Assembly (NCBI RefSeq): GCF_016909125.1
Contig: NZ_JAFBFD010000028.1
Coordinates: 1 to 43,136, forward strand
DNA length: 43,136 nucleotides
Direction: 5' to 3'
Source: Enterococcus lemanii
Lineage (GTDB): Bacteria > Bacillota > Bacilli > Lactobacillales > Enterococcaceae
Translations under genes and position numbers: made by a program
The notes under the pieces: generated by a model
What the model was told of the DNA's origin: nothing
Databases searched by the model: none
The model's input: the letters and a program-made list of their open reading frames with translations, nothing else
In this document: in pieces, positions 19,406 through 27,526 of the stretch
Position numbering within the stretch: the stretch's first letter is position 1
Layout of the letters: each line of letters begins with the position of its first letter

Positions 19406-19715
19406 AGTTTCCCCTCATTTCATTAATTATCTGTTGAATCAATGTTTCTTTATGTTCTTCATAAAGCGTTTCATCTCTTTGGTTGTTTTCTTTTGTTTGT
19501 TGCAACAAAAACATCCGATATCGTTCTTCTTCTTCAATCAACGAATTTTCCAAGTCATTTAACGCTTTGATTCGAAGTTCTTTTTGACTTTTCTCTAGAT
19601 TTTGGATTTCTATTTTCTTTTGTTGTTCGTAGCGATTCATCTCTTGTTCTAACTCATGATAAGCTGCTTGGTTTGACTCCTCTACGCAACGAATTTTTTC
19701 TAAAGCTTCTTTCAC
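19395..19715 (-). CDS. ntpF: V-type ATPase peripheral stalk subunit (NtpF, subunit G/H type)
   Basis: 106 residues of charged coiled coil (many E, Q, K), about the 107 expected. It is the first gene of the operon and would pair with NtpE in the stator. I chose the GTG at 19715: it has GGGGGG upstream and gives the start VKEALEKIR, typical of the family. The in-frame ATG at 19748 falls inside the leader terminator hairpin and would add eleven atypical residues, so it is unlikely to be used. Confidence 0.85.
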
Positions 19716-19734
19716 GGTGTAGTCCCCCCTTCCA

Positions 19735-19870
19735 TAAAAAAAGAGCATACTTCAGTATTTTGAAGTATGCTCTAAACGTTCTATAGCCACTTCAAATAAA
19801 TTCTTCTCACCCCTTGAAGAATAACATCCTTGAAGCATTAGCCCAACCATTTTTTATTTATCTCTTTACT
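19735..19870 (-). promoter_or_regulatory. Structured ntp leader with intrinsic terminator, candidate riboswitch or attenuator
   Basis: From the predicted transcript start near 19870, about 130 bases of leader end in a perfect 13-bp hairpin (19742-19754 with 19761-19773, AGAGCATACTTCA and complement) followed by U residues, 20 bases before the ntpF start. Upstream is a smaller hairpin (19801-19806 with 19816-19821, TTCTTC / GAAGAA). The segment TTTGAAGT (19789-19796) can pair either upstream with CTTCAA (19830-19835) or, over 8 bases, with ACTTCAAA in the terminator arm and loop (19759-19766). Mutually exclusive pairings of this kind are typical of riboswitch expression platforms. Na+ is a plausible signal because the operon encodes a Na+ pump; I cannot confirm the class by eye. 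Confidence 0.65.
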
Positions 19871-19876
19871 TTAAAT

Positions 19877-19906
19877 AATATAGCAAATATTTAACTTTAA
19901 AGTCAA
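19877..19906 (-). promoter_or_regulatory. Promoter of the ntp operon
   Basis: -35 TTGACT (19901-19906), 18-base spacer ending in TGc, -10 TATATT (19877-19882). No other convincing promoter was seen before ntpF, so it should drive all ten genes. Confidence 0.75.
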
Positions 19907-20014
19907 GTGTTACAAGTATATGTTTTTTTACTAGTTGCTGATTAAGTGTCCCTTCCAAAAAAATAACTCTTGTGTGCCACTACGGGTATCCGTCGATTTA
20001 CCAGTTTTAGGGAT
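19907..20014. other. Non-coding sequence upstream of the ntp promoter
   Basis: About 110 bases between the ahpF terminator and the ntp promoter. I saw no gene; there is a short ACGG/CCGT hairpin near 19982-19994 and an A run near 19958, but no recognisable operator. Confidence 0.4.
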
Positions 20015-20050
20015 AAAAGAACCTCTTAAAAAACTTTAAGAGGTTCTTTT
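20015..20050 (-). terminator. Terminator after ahpF
   Basis: Perfect 16-base arms 20015-20030 and 20035-20050 (AAAAGAACCTCTTAAA and complement) with an AAAC loop, 11 bases after the ahpF stop. Confidence 0.85.
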
Positions 20051-20060
20051 GATTGAATCT

Positions 20061-21593
20061 TTATTGACGAATTAAATAATCAAATGCGCCTAACGCAGCA
20101 GATGCGCCAGCTCCCATTGAAATAATGATTTGTTTATACGCGCTATCCGTACAGTCACCGGCTGCAAAAATACCTGGAATGTTGGTCATTTGGTGGGCGT
20201 CAACGGTAATCTCGCCACGTTCATTTAATGCCACCTCGGTTTCTTTTAGCCAATTGCTATTTGGAACCAACCCAATTTGGACAAAGACACCTTCTAACGC
20301 TAAATGGTGTTCTTCATTCGTCGCGCGGTCAATGTATGAAATACCATCGACTTCGTTTGTCCCGGTGATTTCTTTCGTTGCGACATTTTTTAAGATGGTA
20401 ATATTCGCATGTTCATTCGCACGGTCTTGTAATACTTGATCGGCTTTTAATTCAGGCAAGAACTCTAAAACATAAACATGTTTAGCTAATCCTGCTAAAT
20501 CTAACGCTGCTTCAATACCAGAATTTCCGCCACCAATTACTGCTACGTCTTTCCCAGTAAATAGTGGTCCATCACAGTGCGGGCAATTTGTTACCCCTTT
20601 TGTCCGAAACGCTTCTTCCCCTGGCACATTCACATTCCGCCAGCTTGCACCAACCGCCAGAATTGCTGTCTTTGTTTTTAAGATTGCGCCATTTTCTAGC
20701 TCAACTTCAATCAGTTCGTTTTTTCGAATGGTTTTTGCTCGTTGATTTTTCATAATATCAATTGGGTATTCTTTCGCATGACCTTCAATTTGGGCCATTA
20801 ATTTAGGACCTTCTGTATAAGGAGTACCGATCATATTTTCAATACCTACCGTATCCATTACTTGACCACCATATGTTTCAACAACCATTCCGGTTTTGAT
20901 CCCTTTACGTGCTGCATAAATTGCAGCACTATTGCCGGCAGGGCCACCACCAACGACTAACACATCAAAGATCCCTTTGTCGTTAAACTCGTCTGCACTA
21001 GCTGGACCAGTAATTTTTTCAACCAATTGTTCGATTGTGAGACGTCCGCTCGCAAATTCAACATCACTACTAAAAACAGTTGGCACAGCCATGATTTTTT
21101 TTGCTTCAATTTCATCTTGGAACATGCCACCTTCAACCATTGTGTGGGTGATTAAAGGATTTAAAACGGCCATAATGTTCAATGCTTGTACAACATCCGG
21201 ACAGTTATGACAAGTTAAACTAACGTACGTTTCAAAAGAATGAGGTTCTTTAATCGCTTTGATTTGATTAATAATCGCTTCATCTACTTTAGGAGCACGA
21301 CCGCTAACTTGGAGTAAAGCTAAAATAAAAGAAGTAAATTCGTGCCCTAAAGGTAACCCAGCAAAAATAACCCCACTTGCTTGCCCTTTTTTGGCAATTT
21401 TAAAACTTGGTTTTCTTTCTAAATCAATGAATTCCAGTGAAAGACGATTCGACATCGCTGTGATTTCTTCTAAAAAGTCTTTTACTTTAACCGAATTGTC
21501 ATCGGTGCCTAAACTCGCTTGGAACACAACTTCTGACTCTAATAATTCCAAATATTGTCCTAATTGATCTTTTGTTTCTTTATCTAAAGCCAT
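20061..21593 (-). CDS. ahpF: Alkyl hydroperoxide reductase subunit F (NADH:peroxiredoxin reductase)
   Basis: 510 residues. The N-terminal part is a tandem thioredoxin-like domain with the CHNC redox pair near residue 130; the rest is a thioredoxin-reductase-like flavoprotein with FAD motif GGGPAGNSAA, NADH motif GGGNSGIEAA, the active CPHC pair near residue 340, and the C-terminal FAD motif GIFAAGDCTD. It passes electrons from NADH to AhpC. The gene follows ahpC by 13 bases with an AGGAGG-type ribosome site, forming a two-gene operon against peroxides. Confidence 0.97.
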   Translation of the reverse strand: MALDKETKDQLGQYLELLESEVVFQASLGTDDNSVKVKDFLEEITAMSNRLSLEFIDLERKPSFKIAKKGQASGVIFAGLPLGHEFTSFILALLQVSGRAPKVDEAIINQIKAIKEPHSFETYVSLTCHNCPDVVQALNIMAVLNPLITHTMVEGGMFQDEIEAKKIMAVPTVFSSDVEFASGRLTIEQLVEKITGPASADEFNDKGIFDVLVVGGGPAGNSAAIYAARKGIKTGMVVETYGGQVMDTVGIENMIGTPYTEGPKLMAQIEGHAKEYPIDIMKNQRAKTIRKNELIEVELENGAILKTKTAILAVGASWRNVNVPGEEAFRTKGVTNCPHCDGPLFTGKDVAVIGGGNSGIEAALDLAGLAKHVYVLEFLPELKADQVLQDRANEHANITILKNVATKEITGTNEVDGISYIDRATNEEHHLALEGVFVQIGLVPNSNWLKETEVALNERGEITVDAHQMTNIPGIFAAGDCTDSAYKQIIISMGAGASAALGAFDYLIRQ

Positions 21594-21606
21594 GAAAAGA
21601 ACCTCC

Positions 21607-22167
21607 TTAAATTTTACCTACTAAATCTAAGCTTGGTTTTAAGGTTTCTGCGCCTTCTTTCCATTTTGCCGGGCATACTTCACCTGGATGTGTTCGAACA
21701 TATTGAGCTGCTCGAATTTTATCAATTAATGAGCTTGCATCACGCCCAATACCGTCTGCGTTAATTTCCATCGCTTGTACAATACCGTCTGGATCAATGA
21801 TGAAGGTTCCGCGTTGTGCTAAGCCATCTTCTCCTAAGACATCAAAGCCTAATGAAATTGCATGAGAAGGATCACCAATCATGATGTACTCGATTTTTCC
21901 AATCGCATCTGAGTGGTCATGCCAAGCTTTGTGAGTAAAATGAGTATCTGTTGAAACAGAGTAAACTTCTACCCCTAAACTTTGTAAAGTAGCATATTGA
22001 TCTTGTAAGTCTTCTAACTCTGTTGGGCAGACAAACGTAAAGTCTGCTGGATAAAAGCAAACAACGTTCCATTTACCTTTGAAGTCTTCTGAAGATACTT
22101 CAATGAACTCTCCTTTATGATAAGCATTTGCATTAAACTCGATAATTTCTTTCCCAATTAATGACAT
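21607..22167 (-). CDS. ahpC: Alkyl hydroperoxide reductase subunit C (typical 2-Cys peroxiredoxin)
   Basis: 186 residues starting [11 protein letters not shown], with GGAGG just upstream; an upstream in-frame start would overlap that ribosome site. The peroxidatic Cys47 lies in DFTFVCPTE and the resolving cysteine, about Cys165, in GEVCPAKW. It reduces H2O2, organic peroxides and peroxynitrite and is recycled by AhpF. First gene of the ahpCF operon. Confidence 0.97.
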   Translation of the reverse strand: MSLIGKEIIEFNANAYHKGEFIEVSSEDFKGKWNVVCFYPADFTFVCPTELEDLQDQYATLQSLGVEVYSVSTDTHFTHKAWHDHSDAIGKIEYIMIGDPSHAISLGFDVLGEDGLAQRGTFIIDPDGIVQAMEINADGIGRDASSLIDKIRAAQYVRTHPGEVCPAKWKEGAETLKPSLDLVGKI

Positions 22168-22182
22168 GAAAAATTCCTCCAA

Positions 22183-22197
22183 TTAGAATAATTATTT
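22183..22197. promoter_or_regulatory. Possible PerR box
   Basis: TTAGAATAATTATTT matches 11 or 12 of 15 positions of the PerR consensus (two TTATAAT-type half sites). It lies between the ahpC transcript start and ribosome site. PerR commonly represses ahpCF, but this AT-rich match is weak. Confidence 0.35.
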
Positions 22198-22219
22198 GAG
22201 ATTATTTTCTCTAATAACG

Positions 22220-22248
22220 ACTATACAGGATTAAAAATGATTATTCAA
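22220..22248 (-). promoter_or_regulatory. Promoter of ahpCF
   Basis: -35 TTGAAT (22243-22248), 17-base spacer, -10 TATAGT (22220-22225). Confidence 0.65.
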
Positions 22249-22295
22249 ACGATACGCTTTAGAATTTATTAATAATTTCAATCTGCACAAAACAA

Positions 22296-22330
22296 GCCTC
22301 CTAATTGCAGTTCATTCTCAATTAGGAGGC
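22296..22330 (-). terminator. Terminator after the padR operon
   Basis: Perfect arms 22296-22307 and 22319-22330 (GCCTCCTAATTG and complement), followed on the - strand by TTGTTTTG; it begins 7 bases after the stop codon. Confidence 0.8.
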
Positions 22331-22337
22331 TGTATTC

Positions 22338-23270
22338 TCAATTATAAGTCGAGGTGGCTTTATTTTTCATTAATATTTCCGCAATCACGTAACCAACTAA
22401 AAAAACTAACCAACTGTATAACCACGCACGAAACATAAATGAGATTAAGAAATAAAAGATAGTAACGATCACCCAATAAATCTCTTCATCATATTTCAAA
22501 CGATGCCACCATTTTATTTTTCGTCGTTGCTTATTTTTGGATAAACGTTTGTATTCTCTTTGAATAATCGAAGCATAGAGCAACAAGAATGTCCCTAAAC
22601 CACAAAGAGCAAAAAAGAAAACAACTCCAGCAATTGGCAAATAAAAAAGTTCGATTAAAATAAATAAAACCGGAATAGACATCCCATAACTAATAAAACT
22701 TAAGCATAGACTAAATTGGTAACTCCGATGGTAATCTTCCATCTTTTCAAAAGCAAGTACGCGAACTTTTTCAGAAATCGTTCTTTTTTTTATTTCTTTA
22801 ATTCGTTGTCGCTGTTCTTTATAACTGATGAAAATAAACAATAAGGAAATAAGTGCCAATAAACAAGTGAGCAAGGCTGATAACGTTGTCAATACTCCTC
22901 CATTACCGCTCCCCCAAAAGGGCACAATCGCTAGTGATGCAAAACCAATTAGAAAACCAAATGACAAGTTAAAAGCAAATTTTCGACTTTCCTGCCAGTA
23001 TTCCAGCGCGTCATCCATTAGAAAGTCTTCCGCCACTGGGCTTGTTTTTCGCTCTTCTTCACTAATTCCAAGGACTGCTAAAATTTCATCTAATGTACCA
23101 AATTCACTAATAACAATTCCTAAGGCCTCTTTTTCCGATTTCCCTTCTTCAATCAGAGCGAAATAATAATCTTCGCTATTACCAATTAAATCTTCTTTGA
23201 CTTGATTGGTTTGTTCCGATATTGGAACTTGCAAAAATAAAACTTCAATGTAATCTCTAATAATTTTCAT
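22338..23270 (-). CDS. Membrane protein with N-terminal HAAS/DUF1700-like domain
   Basis: 310 residues. The first 80 residues form a helical soluble domain (QVKEDLIGNSEDYYFALIEEGKSEKEALGIVISEFG) like the HAAS/DUF1700 or permease-prefix domain often encoded next to PadR regulators. Four or more hydrophobic segments follow, about 97-117, 122-148, 200-232 and 270-305, with a basic loop (RLSKNKQRRKIKWWHRLK). The ATG overlaps the padR stop in ATGA, so the two are coupled. Such pairs usually serve in envelope stress signalling; the exact function is unknown. Confidence 0.75.
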   Translation of the reverse strand: MKIIRDYIEVLFLQVPISEQTNQVKEDLIGNSEDYYFALIEEGKSEKEALGIVISEFGTLDEILAVLGISEEERKTSPVAEDFLMDDALEYWQESRKFAFNLSFGFLIGFASLAIVPFWGSGNGGVLTTLSALLTCLLALISLLFIFISYKEQRQRIKEIKKRTISEKVRVLAFEKMEDYHRSYQFSLCLSFISYGMSIPVLFILIELFYLPIAGVVFFFALCGLGTFLLLYASIIQREYKRLSKNKQRRKIKWWHRLKYDEEIYWVIVTIFYFLISFMFRAWLYSWLVFLVGYVIAEILMKNKATSTYN

Positions 23271-23599
23271 TTTATCTCTCCTTTTAGAAAATAATCAACG
23301 ACTTTTTTAGTTGTTTGCCATTCGAGTTCTTTTTCATTTAAAAAAGCGCGACCTAATTTAGTGATGGCATAATAAGTTCTTTTTTTACCATGGGTTATAT
23401 CCCCAGGGTATGAAGTAATGTAACCTGCTTTTTCGAGGCGCGTAAAAGCGGAATACATCGTTGTTTCCTTGATGCTATAAGCTTCTTTCGTCCCTTCTCG
23501 AATTTGCTTAGATAATTCATAACCATAAGAGTCACCATTTGCCAAGAGTGACAATATAATCGTATCGTTATAACCACGGATACTATCACTAGTAATCAT
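23267..23599 (-). CDS. PadR-family transcriptional regulator
   Basis: 110 residues. Winged-helix PadR domain: DTIILSLLANGDSYGYELSKQIRE at the N terminus, then KETTMYSAFTRLEKAGYITSY and GKKRTYYAITKLGRAFL. The short length fits PadR subfamily 2. It probably represses its own operon through the inverted repeat that contains the promoter just upstream. Ribosome site AGGAGG precedes the ATG. Confidence 0.92.
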   Translation of the reverse strand: MITSDSIRGYNDTIILSLLANGDSYGYELSKQIREGTKEAYSIKETTMYSAFTRLEKAGYITSYPGDITHGKKRTYYAITKLGRAFLNEKELEWQTTKKVVDYFLKGEIK

Positions 23600-23614
23600 C
23601 GGTAACCTCCTATC

Positions 23615-23669
23615 TTTACTTTACCTGTCGTAGTAATTATAACGCAACTACTACGACAGGTAAAGTAAA
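23615..23669 (-). promoter_or_regulatory. Perfect inverted repeat containing the padR promoter (probable operator)
   Basis: Arms 23615-23635 and 23649-23669 are perfectly complementary over 21 bases (core ACCTGTCGTAGTA) with a 13-base spacer. The -10 TATAAT (23636-23641 region) lies in the spacer and a -35-like TTTACC lies in the right arm, so the repeat covers the whole promoter. PadR proteins bind dyads over their own promoter. The RNA would also fold into a strong hairpin at the 5' end of the transcript. Confidence 0.7.
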
Positions 23670-23709
23670 AAAGCAAAGAAATCATTGAATGACTTCTCTG
23701 CTTTACTTT
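23662..23709 (-). terminator. Terminator after yclQ
   Basis: AAAGTAAAGCAGAGAAGT pairs imperfectly with the A-rich left arm starting at 23662; it begins 11 bases after the stop of the binding-protein gene and touches the padR inverted repeat. Confidence 0.6.
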
Positions 23710-23719
23710 TTTTGTTATT

Positions 23720-24691
23720 TTATTCAAACGCGTGGTTAACATCGTCTAACATAATTTCAATCGACTCTAAGCCAGAACCAGCTAAGTACCAAACTTGTGG
23801 GTTTAAAGCAATTACTTTATTATTTTTACCGGCATTTGTTTCTTTCACTAAGTCATTATCCGCTACAGCATTTTGTGAAGCATCGCCACCAATTGCTTTT
23901 GTACGGTCAATAACAAAAAGAAGATCTGGGTTTTTTTCTAAAATATATTCATATGAAACGTTTTGACCATGCGTAGAAGCTTCAATGTTATCATCTGCTT
24001 GTAAAAAACCAAACGTATCATGAACAATGCCAAAACGAGAACCTTGGCCGTAAGCAGATAAACTACCTTCGTTAACTAATACGACAAGTGATTTTAAACC
24101 ACTCGCTTGTGCTTTTTCACTTGTTTCATCAATTTTTGTTTGAAGTGCCGCTAGTTTTTCAGTTGCAACGTCTTCTTTTCCAAAAATTTGAGCGATAACT
24201 TCAACATTGTGTTTCACTGAATTCCAGGTATCCGCTGCATCTACGTTCAAAAAGATAGTTGGTGCAATTTTTTCTAAATCTGCTTTAAAATCTCTTTGAC
24301 GACCCGAAATAATAATTAAATCTGGCGCTAATTGATTAATTTTTTCTAAATCAGGTTCTTTAATGCCACCTGCTGATTCAACATCACTAAAGCTTGCCAG
24401 AAATTCCGGTAAACTATCGGTTGCTGCGCCAATTACTGTTTCACTTACGCCCAAGACTTGCATCGTATCTAAAGCACTGTTATCAAAAACAACCACTTTT
24501 TTTGGTTGAAAAGGCACCGTTACGGTTCCTTCAGCATCCGTAATTTCTAGTGTGTCTTTCTTTGCTTCGCTTGAGGTAGAAGAAAGGGTTGATTCTTTCG
24601 TTAATGAACTTTCATTTGTTTTTCCTTGCCCACAAGCTGCTAATGTTAGGACTGCTGTAAAAACTAAAATACCTTTAAATACTTTTTTCAT
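23720..24691 (-). CDS. yclQ: Siderophore-binding lipoprotein (YclQ/FatB type)
   Basis: 323 residues. Lipoprotein signal peptide MKKVFKGILVFTAVLTLAAC with lipobox LAAC, then a serine/threonine/lysine linker and a class III periplasmic-binding fold (KVVVFDNSALDTMQVLGV, PDLIIISGRQ, NPDLLFVIDRT). Closest recognisable group is YclQ/FatB/CeuE, which bind catecholate-type iron siderophores such as petrobactin. Last gene of a Fur-controlled transporter operon in yclNOPQ order, 12 bases after the ATPase gene. The exact siderophore cannot be read from sequence. Confidence 0.87.
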   Translation of the reverse strand: MKKVFKGILVFTAVLTLAACGQGKTNESSLTKESTLSSTSSEAKKDTLEITDAEGTVTVPFQPKKVVVFDNSALDTMQVLGVSETVIGAATDSLPEFLASFSDVESAGGIKEPDLEKINQLAPDLIIISGRQRDFKADLEKIAPTIFLNVDAADTWNSVKHNVEVIAQIFGKEDVATEKLAALQTKIDETSEKAQASGLKSLVVLVNEGSLSAYGQGSRFGIVHDTFGFLQADDNIEASTHGQNVSYEYILEKNPDLLFVIDRTKAIGGDASQNAVADNDLVKETNAGKNNKVIALNPQVWYLAGSGLESIEIMLDDVNHAFE

Positions 24692-24703
24692 AAATAAATC
24701 CCC

Positions 24704-25462
24704 CTAATTAAAATACATACAAAATCGTTTTCCTTCAATTTCACAAACTCTAACGTCCATGCTATAAAGACGATTTAAAACTTCAGGAACAATAATTTCT
24801 TCGGTTTGTCCTTGGGCAAAAATCTTTCCATCTTTCATAGCAACAATGTAATCGGCAAAACCTGAAGCAAAATTAATATCGTGTAAAACGATGATGACTG
24901 TTTTTTGTTGTTCTTTGACTAATTTTTTTAATAGTTGCATCATTTGATTCGCATGATTTAAATCTAAATTATTCAATGGTTCGTCTAATAAAATATATTC
25001 TGTGTCTTGCGCTAAAATCATCGCGATGTAAACGCGCTGTAGCTGGCCTCCTGAAAGTTCATGAATGGAGGCATGCTTTAATTCTTCTAGCTCCATTTTA
25101 CAAATCGCTTCATCAATTATCTGACTATCCGCCTTTGTTAATTTACCACGGTTGTATGGAAAACGACCAAACGAAACTAAATCATAAACGGAGATGTTGA
25201 GTTGTACACCATTGCTTTGTTTTAAAATAGCTAACTTTTTCGCTAGCTCTTTTGACTTCCAATTGCGAATCTCATCTCGGTCGATATAAATCTCCCCTGT
25301 TGATTGTGGCTGTAAGCGACTAATAAGCGATAAAAACGTGCTTTTCCCAGCACCATTGGGCCCGATAAACGCAATTAATTGCCCTTTTGGTAAATCAACT
25401 TCTATGTCAGATAAAATAACCTTATCAGCATATTTTTTTGAAATAGCGGTTGTTTTAATCAT
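24704..25462 (-). CDS. yclP: Iron-siderophore ABC transporter ATPase (YclP type)
   Basis: 252 residues, the same length as B. subtilis YclP as I recall it. Walker A GPNGAGKST, signature LSGGQLQRVYIA, Walker B YILLDEP, H-loop VLHDINFA. It powers import of ferric siderophore by the two permeases. The ATG overlaps the previous permease stop by 4 bases. Confidence 0.92.
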   Translation of the reverse strand: MIKTTAISKKYADKVILSDIEVDLPKGQLIAFIGPNGAGKSTFLSLISRLQPQSTGEIYIDRDEIRNWKSKELAKKLAILKQSNGVQLNISVYDLVSFGRFPYNRGKLTKADSQIIDEAICKMELEELKHASIHELSGGQLQRVYIAMILAQDTEYILLDEPLNNLDLNHANQMMQLLKKLVKEQQKTVIIVLHDINFASGFADYIVAMKDGKIFAQGQTEEIIVPEVLNRLYSMDVRVCEIEGKRFCMYFN

Positions 25463-26418
25463 GATTTTCTCCTTTCGGCAATAATTTTAAGAAGGAAAAA
25501 TACGCCTCCAACAAATTGAATCACAATACTAATTGTTGTTCGCCAGTGGAAAATTTGCTCAACTAAGAATTGCCCACTAACTAAAAGTAGAATTCCCACT
25601 AAGAAACTCCCTAAAAACAAGCGATGATGCTGGTAAGTGTCAAACAAACGGTAGCTAATTGTCGCAACAATAAACCCTAAGAAAATCGTTGGGCCAACTA
25701 GAGCAGTTGCTACTCCTGTCAGTAAGATAATACTAATTAGTGCCCGCGTTTGAAAAGAGGCTAGTTGAATCCCCAAGTTGATGCTTTGATCGTTGCCAAG
25801 TAACAAAACGTTTAATTCAGGCGCTACATACCATAGATAAGCAGAACCTAACACAATTAACAACGTTGCAACCAATAAATATTGACTATTCACATTACTA
25901 AAACTAGCGAATAGCTTTCCTTGGAGTAAGTCATATTCATTTGGATCCATTAGCACTTGCATAAAAGTACTTAAACTTGAAAACAACGTGCCACTTACCA
26001 TACCAACCATCAACAATAAGAAGAGATTCCCTGTTGTTTTTTCTAAAAAGTAAAGTAGGAAAAAAACACTTAGCGTTGTCATAATCACAACATTGGCAAA
26101 AAACATCCACAATGATTCTTGTGATAACATCGTAATTCCTCCGACAAAAAAGAATAAGATTGTTTGAATGAAGACATACAAGTTATCTAATCCTAAGATG
26201 CCCGGTGTTAAAAACTGATTACCAGTCAATGTTTGAAATGAAATCGTGCTAATCGAAGTCGCTAAGGCAACCACAATGAAAGTTGCTACTTTCTTTCCTC
26301 TTAAAGAAAAAGCAAATGCCCAGTTTCCATGTGTGTTATAAGTTAAAAATAAAACAATAAAAATAAGACTCAAAATGGTCAAACCTAAAATCTTTAACCA
26401 ATAATTTGTGTTTTTCAT
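25459..26418 (-). CDS. yclO: Iron-siderophore ABC transporter permease (YclO type)
   Basis: 319 residues, FecCD-family permease with about nine hydrophobic segments. Characteristic parts are TPGILGLDNLYVFIQTILFFF near the N terminus and GPTIFLGFIVATISYRLF, the segment contacting the ATPase. It overlaps the genes on both sides by ATGA, so the operon is translationally coupled. Confidence 0.88.
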   Translation of the reverse strand: MKNTNYWLKILGLTILSLIFIVLFLTYNTHGNWAFAFSLRGKKVATFIVVALATSISTISFQTLTGNQFLTPGILGLDNLYVFIQTILFFFVGGITMLSQESLWMFFANVVIMTTLSVFFLLYFLEKTTGNLFLLLMVGMVSGTLFSSLSTFMQVLMDPNEYDLLQGKLFASFSNVNSQYLLVATLLIVLGSAYLWYVAPELNVLLLGNDQSINLGIQLASFQTRALISIILLTGVATALVGPTIFLGFIVATISYRLFDTYQHHRLFLGSFLVGILLLVSGQFLVEQIFHWRTTISIVIQFVGGVFFLLKIIAERRKS

Positions 26419-27362
26419 GTGCGCTTCCTCCTCGTTAAAATGAATAAGAAAAGGATACCGCCGATTACACCAACAACGACACTAACTGGAATTTCATAAG
26501 GCGCAATAATAATACGCGCTAAAATATCACAAATTAAAAGAAAGATACTACCTGAAACCACGGTTAACCCGACCGTATTTTTAAGATGGTCGCCATAGTA
26601 CAGAGATACCAAATTGGGAACGACAACCCCTAAAAACGGGATGCTGCCGACCATAATTAAGACTGAACTACTACCTAAAGCAACTAAAGCAAAGACAATC
26701 CACTGTAGCTTTTGGTAATTTAAGCCTAAGTTTGTTGCGTGTTCTTCCCCTAATCCTGCCACGGTGATCTGATAACCAAGTAAATATAATAGAAAAAAGA
26801 CGGGAATTGTAATATAAATTAATTCGTAACTACCTGCCATCACTGTTGCAAAGTTTCCTTGAAGCCAAGAAGATAGATTTTGAACCAGTTGATTTTGATA
26901 GGCTAAAAACGTAGCGAGTGAACCGATAATATTCCCAAACATTACCCCAGTTAAAGGCAAAATCATCGGATCGCCTTTTGGAAGTACGCGACTTAAACTT
27001 AAAAAAAGTAGCACTCCTAAGTATGAAAAAATAAATGCAACCAACGAACGGGTTAAAATTGATCCATTTGGAATGAACAACATAACAAATAAAATACCTA
27101 ACCGCGCACTATCTGTCATCCCGATTGTCCCTGCTGAAACGAATTTATTTTGCATTAAATGCTGCATAATTTTTCCCGATAAACTCAACATGCCACCGGC
27201 TAAAACCAAACTAATTGTCCGTGGAATTCTTGTTTTGACCAACAAAAGCCTTTGAAGTTCATCGCCAACGAGAACCCCTCGAAGTGAAACACTATGTACA
27301 CCTACAAACAGAGAAAGAACAATTAATGCGATTAGTACCAGTCCAAATAGAACCTTTCTCAT
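26415..27362 (-). CDS. yclN: Iron-siderophore ABC transporter permease (YclN type)
   Basis: 315 residues, FecCD-family permease and first gene of the operon. Typical family sequences include RIPRTISLVLAGGMLSLSGKIMQ and IPFLGVVVPNLVSLYYGDH, the latter being the cytoplasmic coupling region. The start has AAGGAAGGAG upstream. The promoter carries a Fur box, so expression should rise when iron is scarce. Confidence 0.9.
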   Translation of the reverse strand: MRKVLFGLVLIALIVLSLFVGVHSVSLRGVLVGDELQRLLLVKTRIPRTISLVLAGGMLSLSGKIMQHLMQNKFVSAGTIGMTDSARLGILFVMLFIPNGSILTRSLVAFIFSYLGVLLFLSLSRVLPKGDPMILPLTGVMFGNIIGSLATFLAYQNQLVQNLSSWLQGNFATVMAGSYELIYITIPVFFLLYLLGYQITVAGLGEEHATNLGLNYQKLQWIVFALVALGSSSVLIMVGSIPFLGVVVPNLVSLYYGDHLKNTVGLTVVSGSIFLLICDILARIIIAPYEIPVSVVVGVIGGILFLFILTRRKRT

Positions 27363-27390
27363 GATGAACTCCTTCCTTTATTTTTCAAAT

Positions 27391-27409
27391 GAGAATGATT
27401 ATCATTCTC
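27391..27409. promoter_or_regulatory. Fur box
   Basis: GAGAATGATTATCATTCTC, a perfect 19-bp palindrome matching 17 of 19 positions of the Fur consensus. It lies just after the -10 of the yclN promoter and would block transcription when Fe2+-Fur binds. Confidence 0.9.
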
Positions 27410-27415
27410 TAAGTT

Positions 27416-27444
27416 AGTTTATGTTATTTTTCACTAAATAGCAA
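27416..27444 (-). promoter_or_regulatory. Promoter of the yclNOPQ operon
   Basis: -35 TTGCTA (27439-27444), 17-base spacer, -10 TAAACT (27416-27421), directly upstream of the Fur box. Confidence 0.55.
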
Positions 27445-27472
27445 CCTTATTTTTAAAATATGTTAAAGGCTC

Positions 27473-27521
27473 AAAAAAAAGCAAGGGAATACACGAACAT
27501 TCGCTTGTGTACTTCCTTACT
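27473..27521 (-). terminator. Terminator after the five-gene operon
   Basis: An 18-base imperfect stem (27481-27498 with 27503-27520, several G-T pairs) and a run of eight U at 27473-27480 on the - strand. Confidence 0.75.
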
Positions 27522-27526
27522 TATTA

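Noticed and set aside
19716-19748. Longer ntpF reading from an upstream ATG
   Set aside because: That ATG lies inside the leader terminator hairpin; the GTG at 19715 has the ribosome site and the family-like N terminus.
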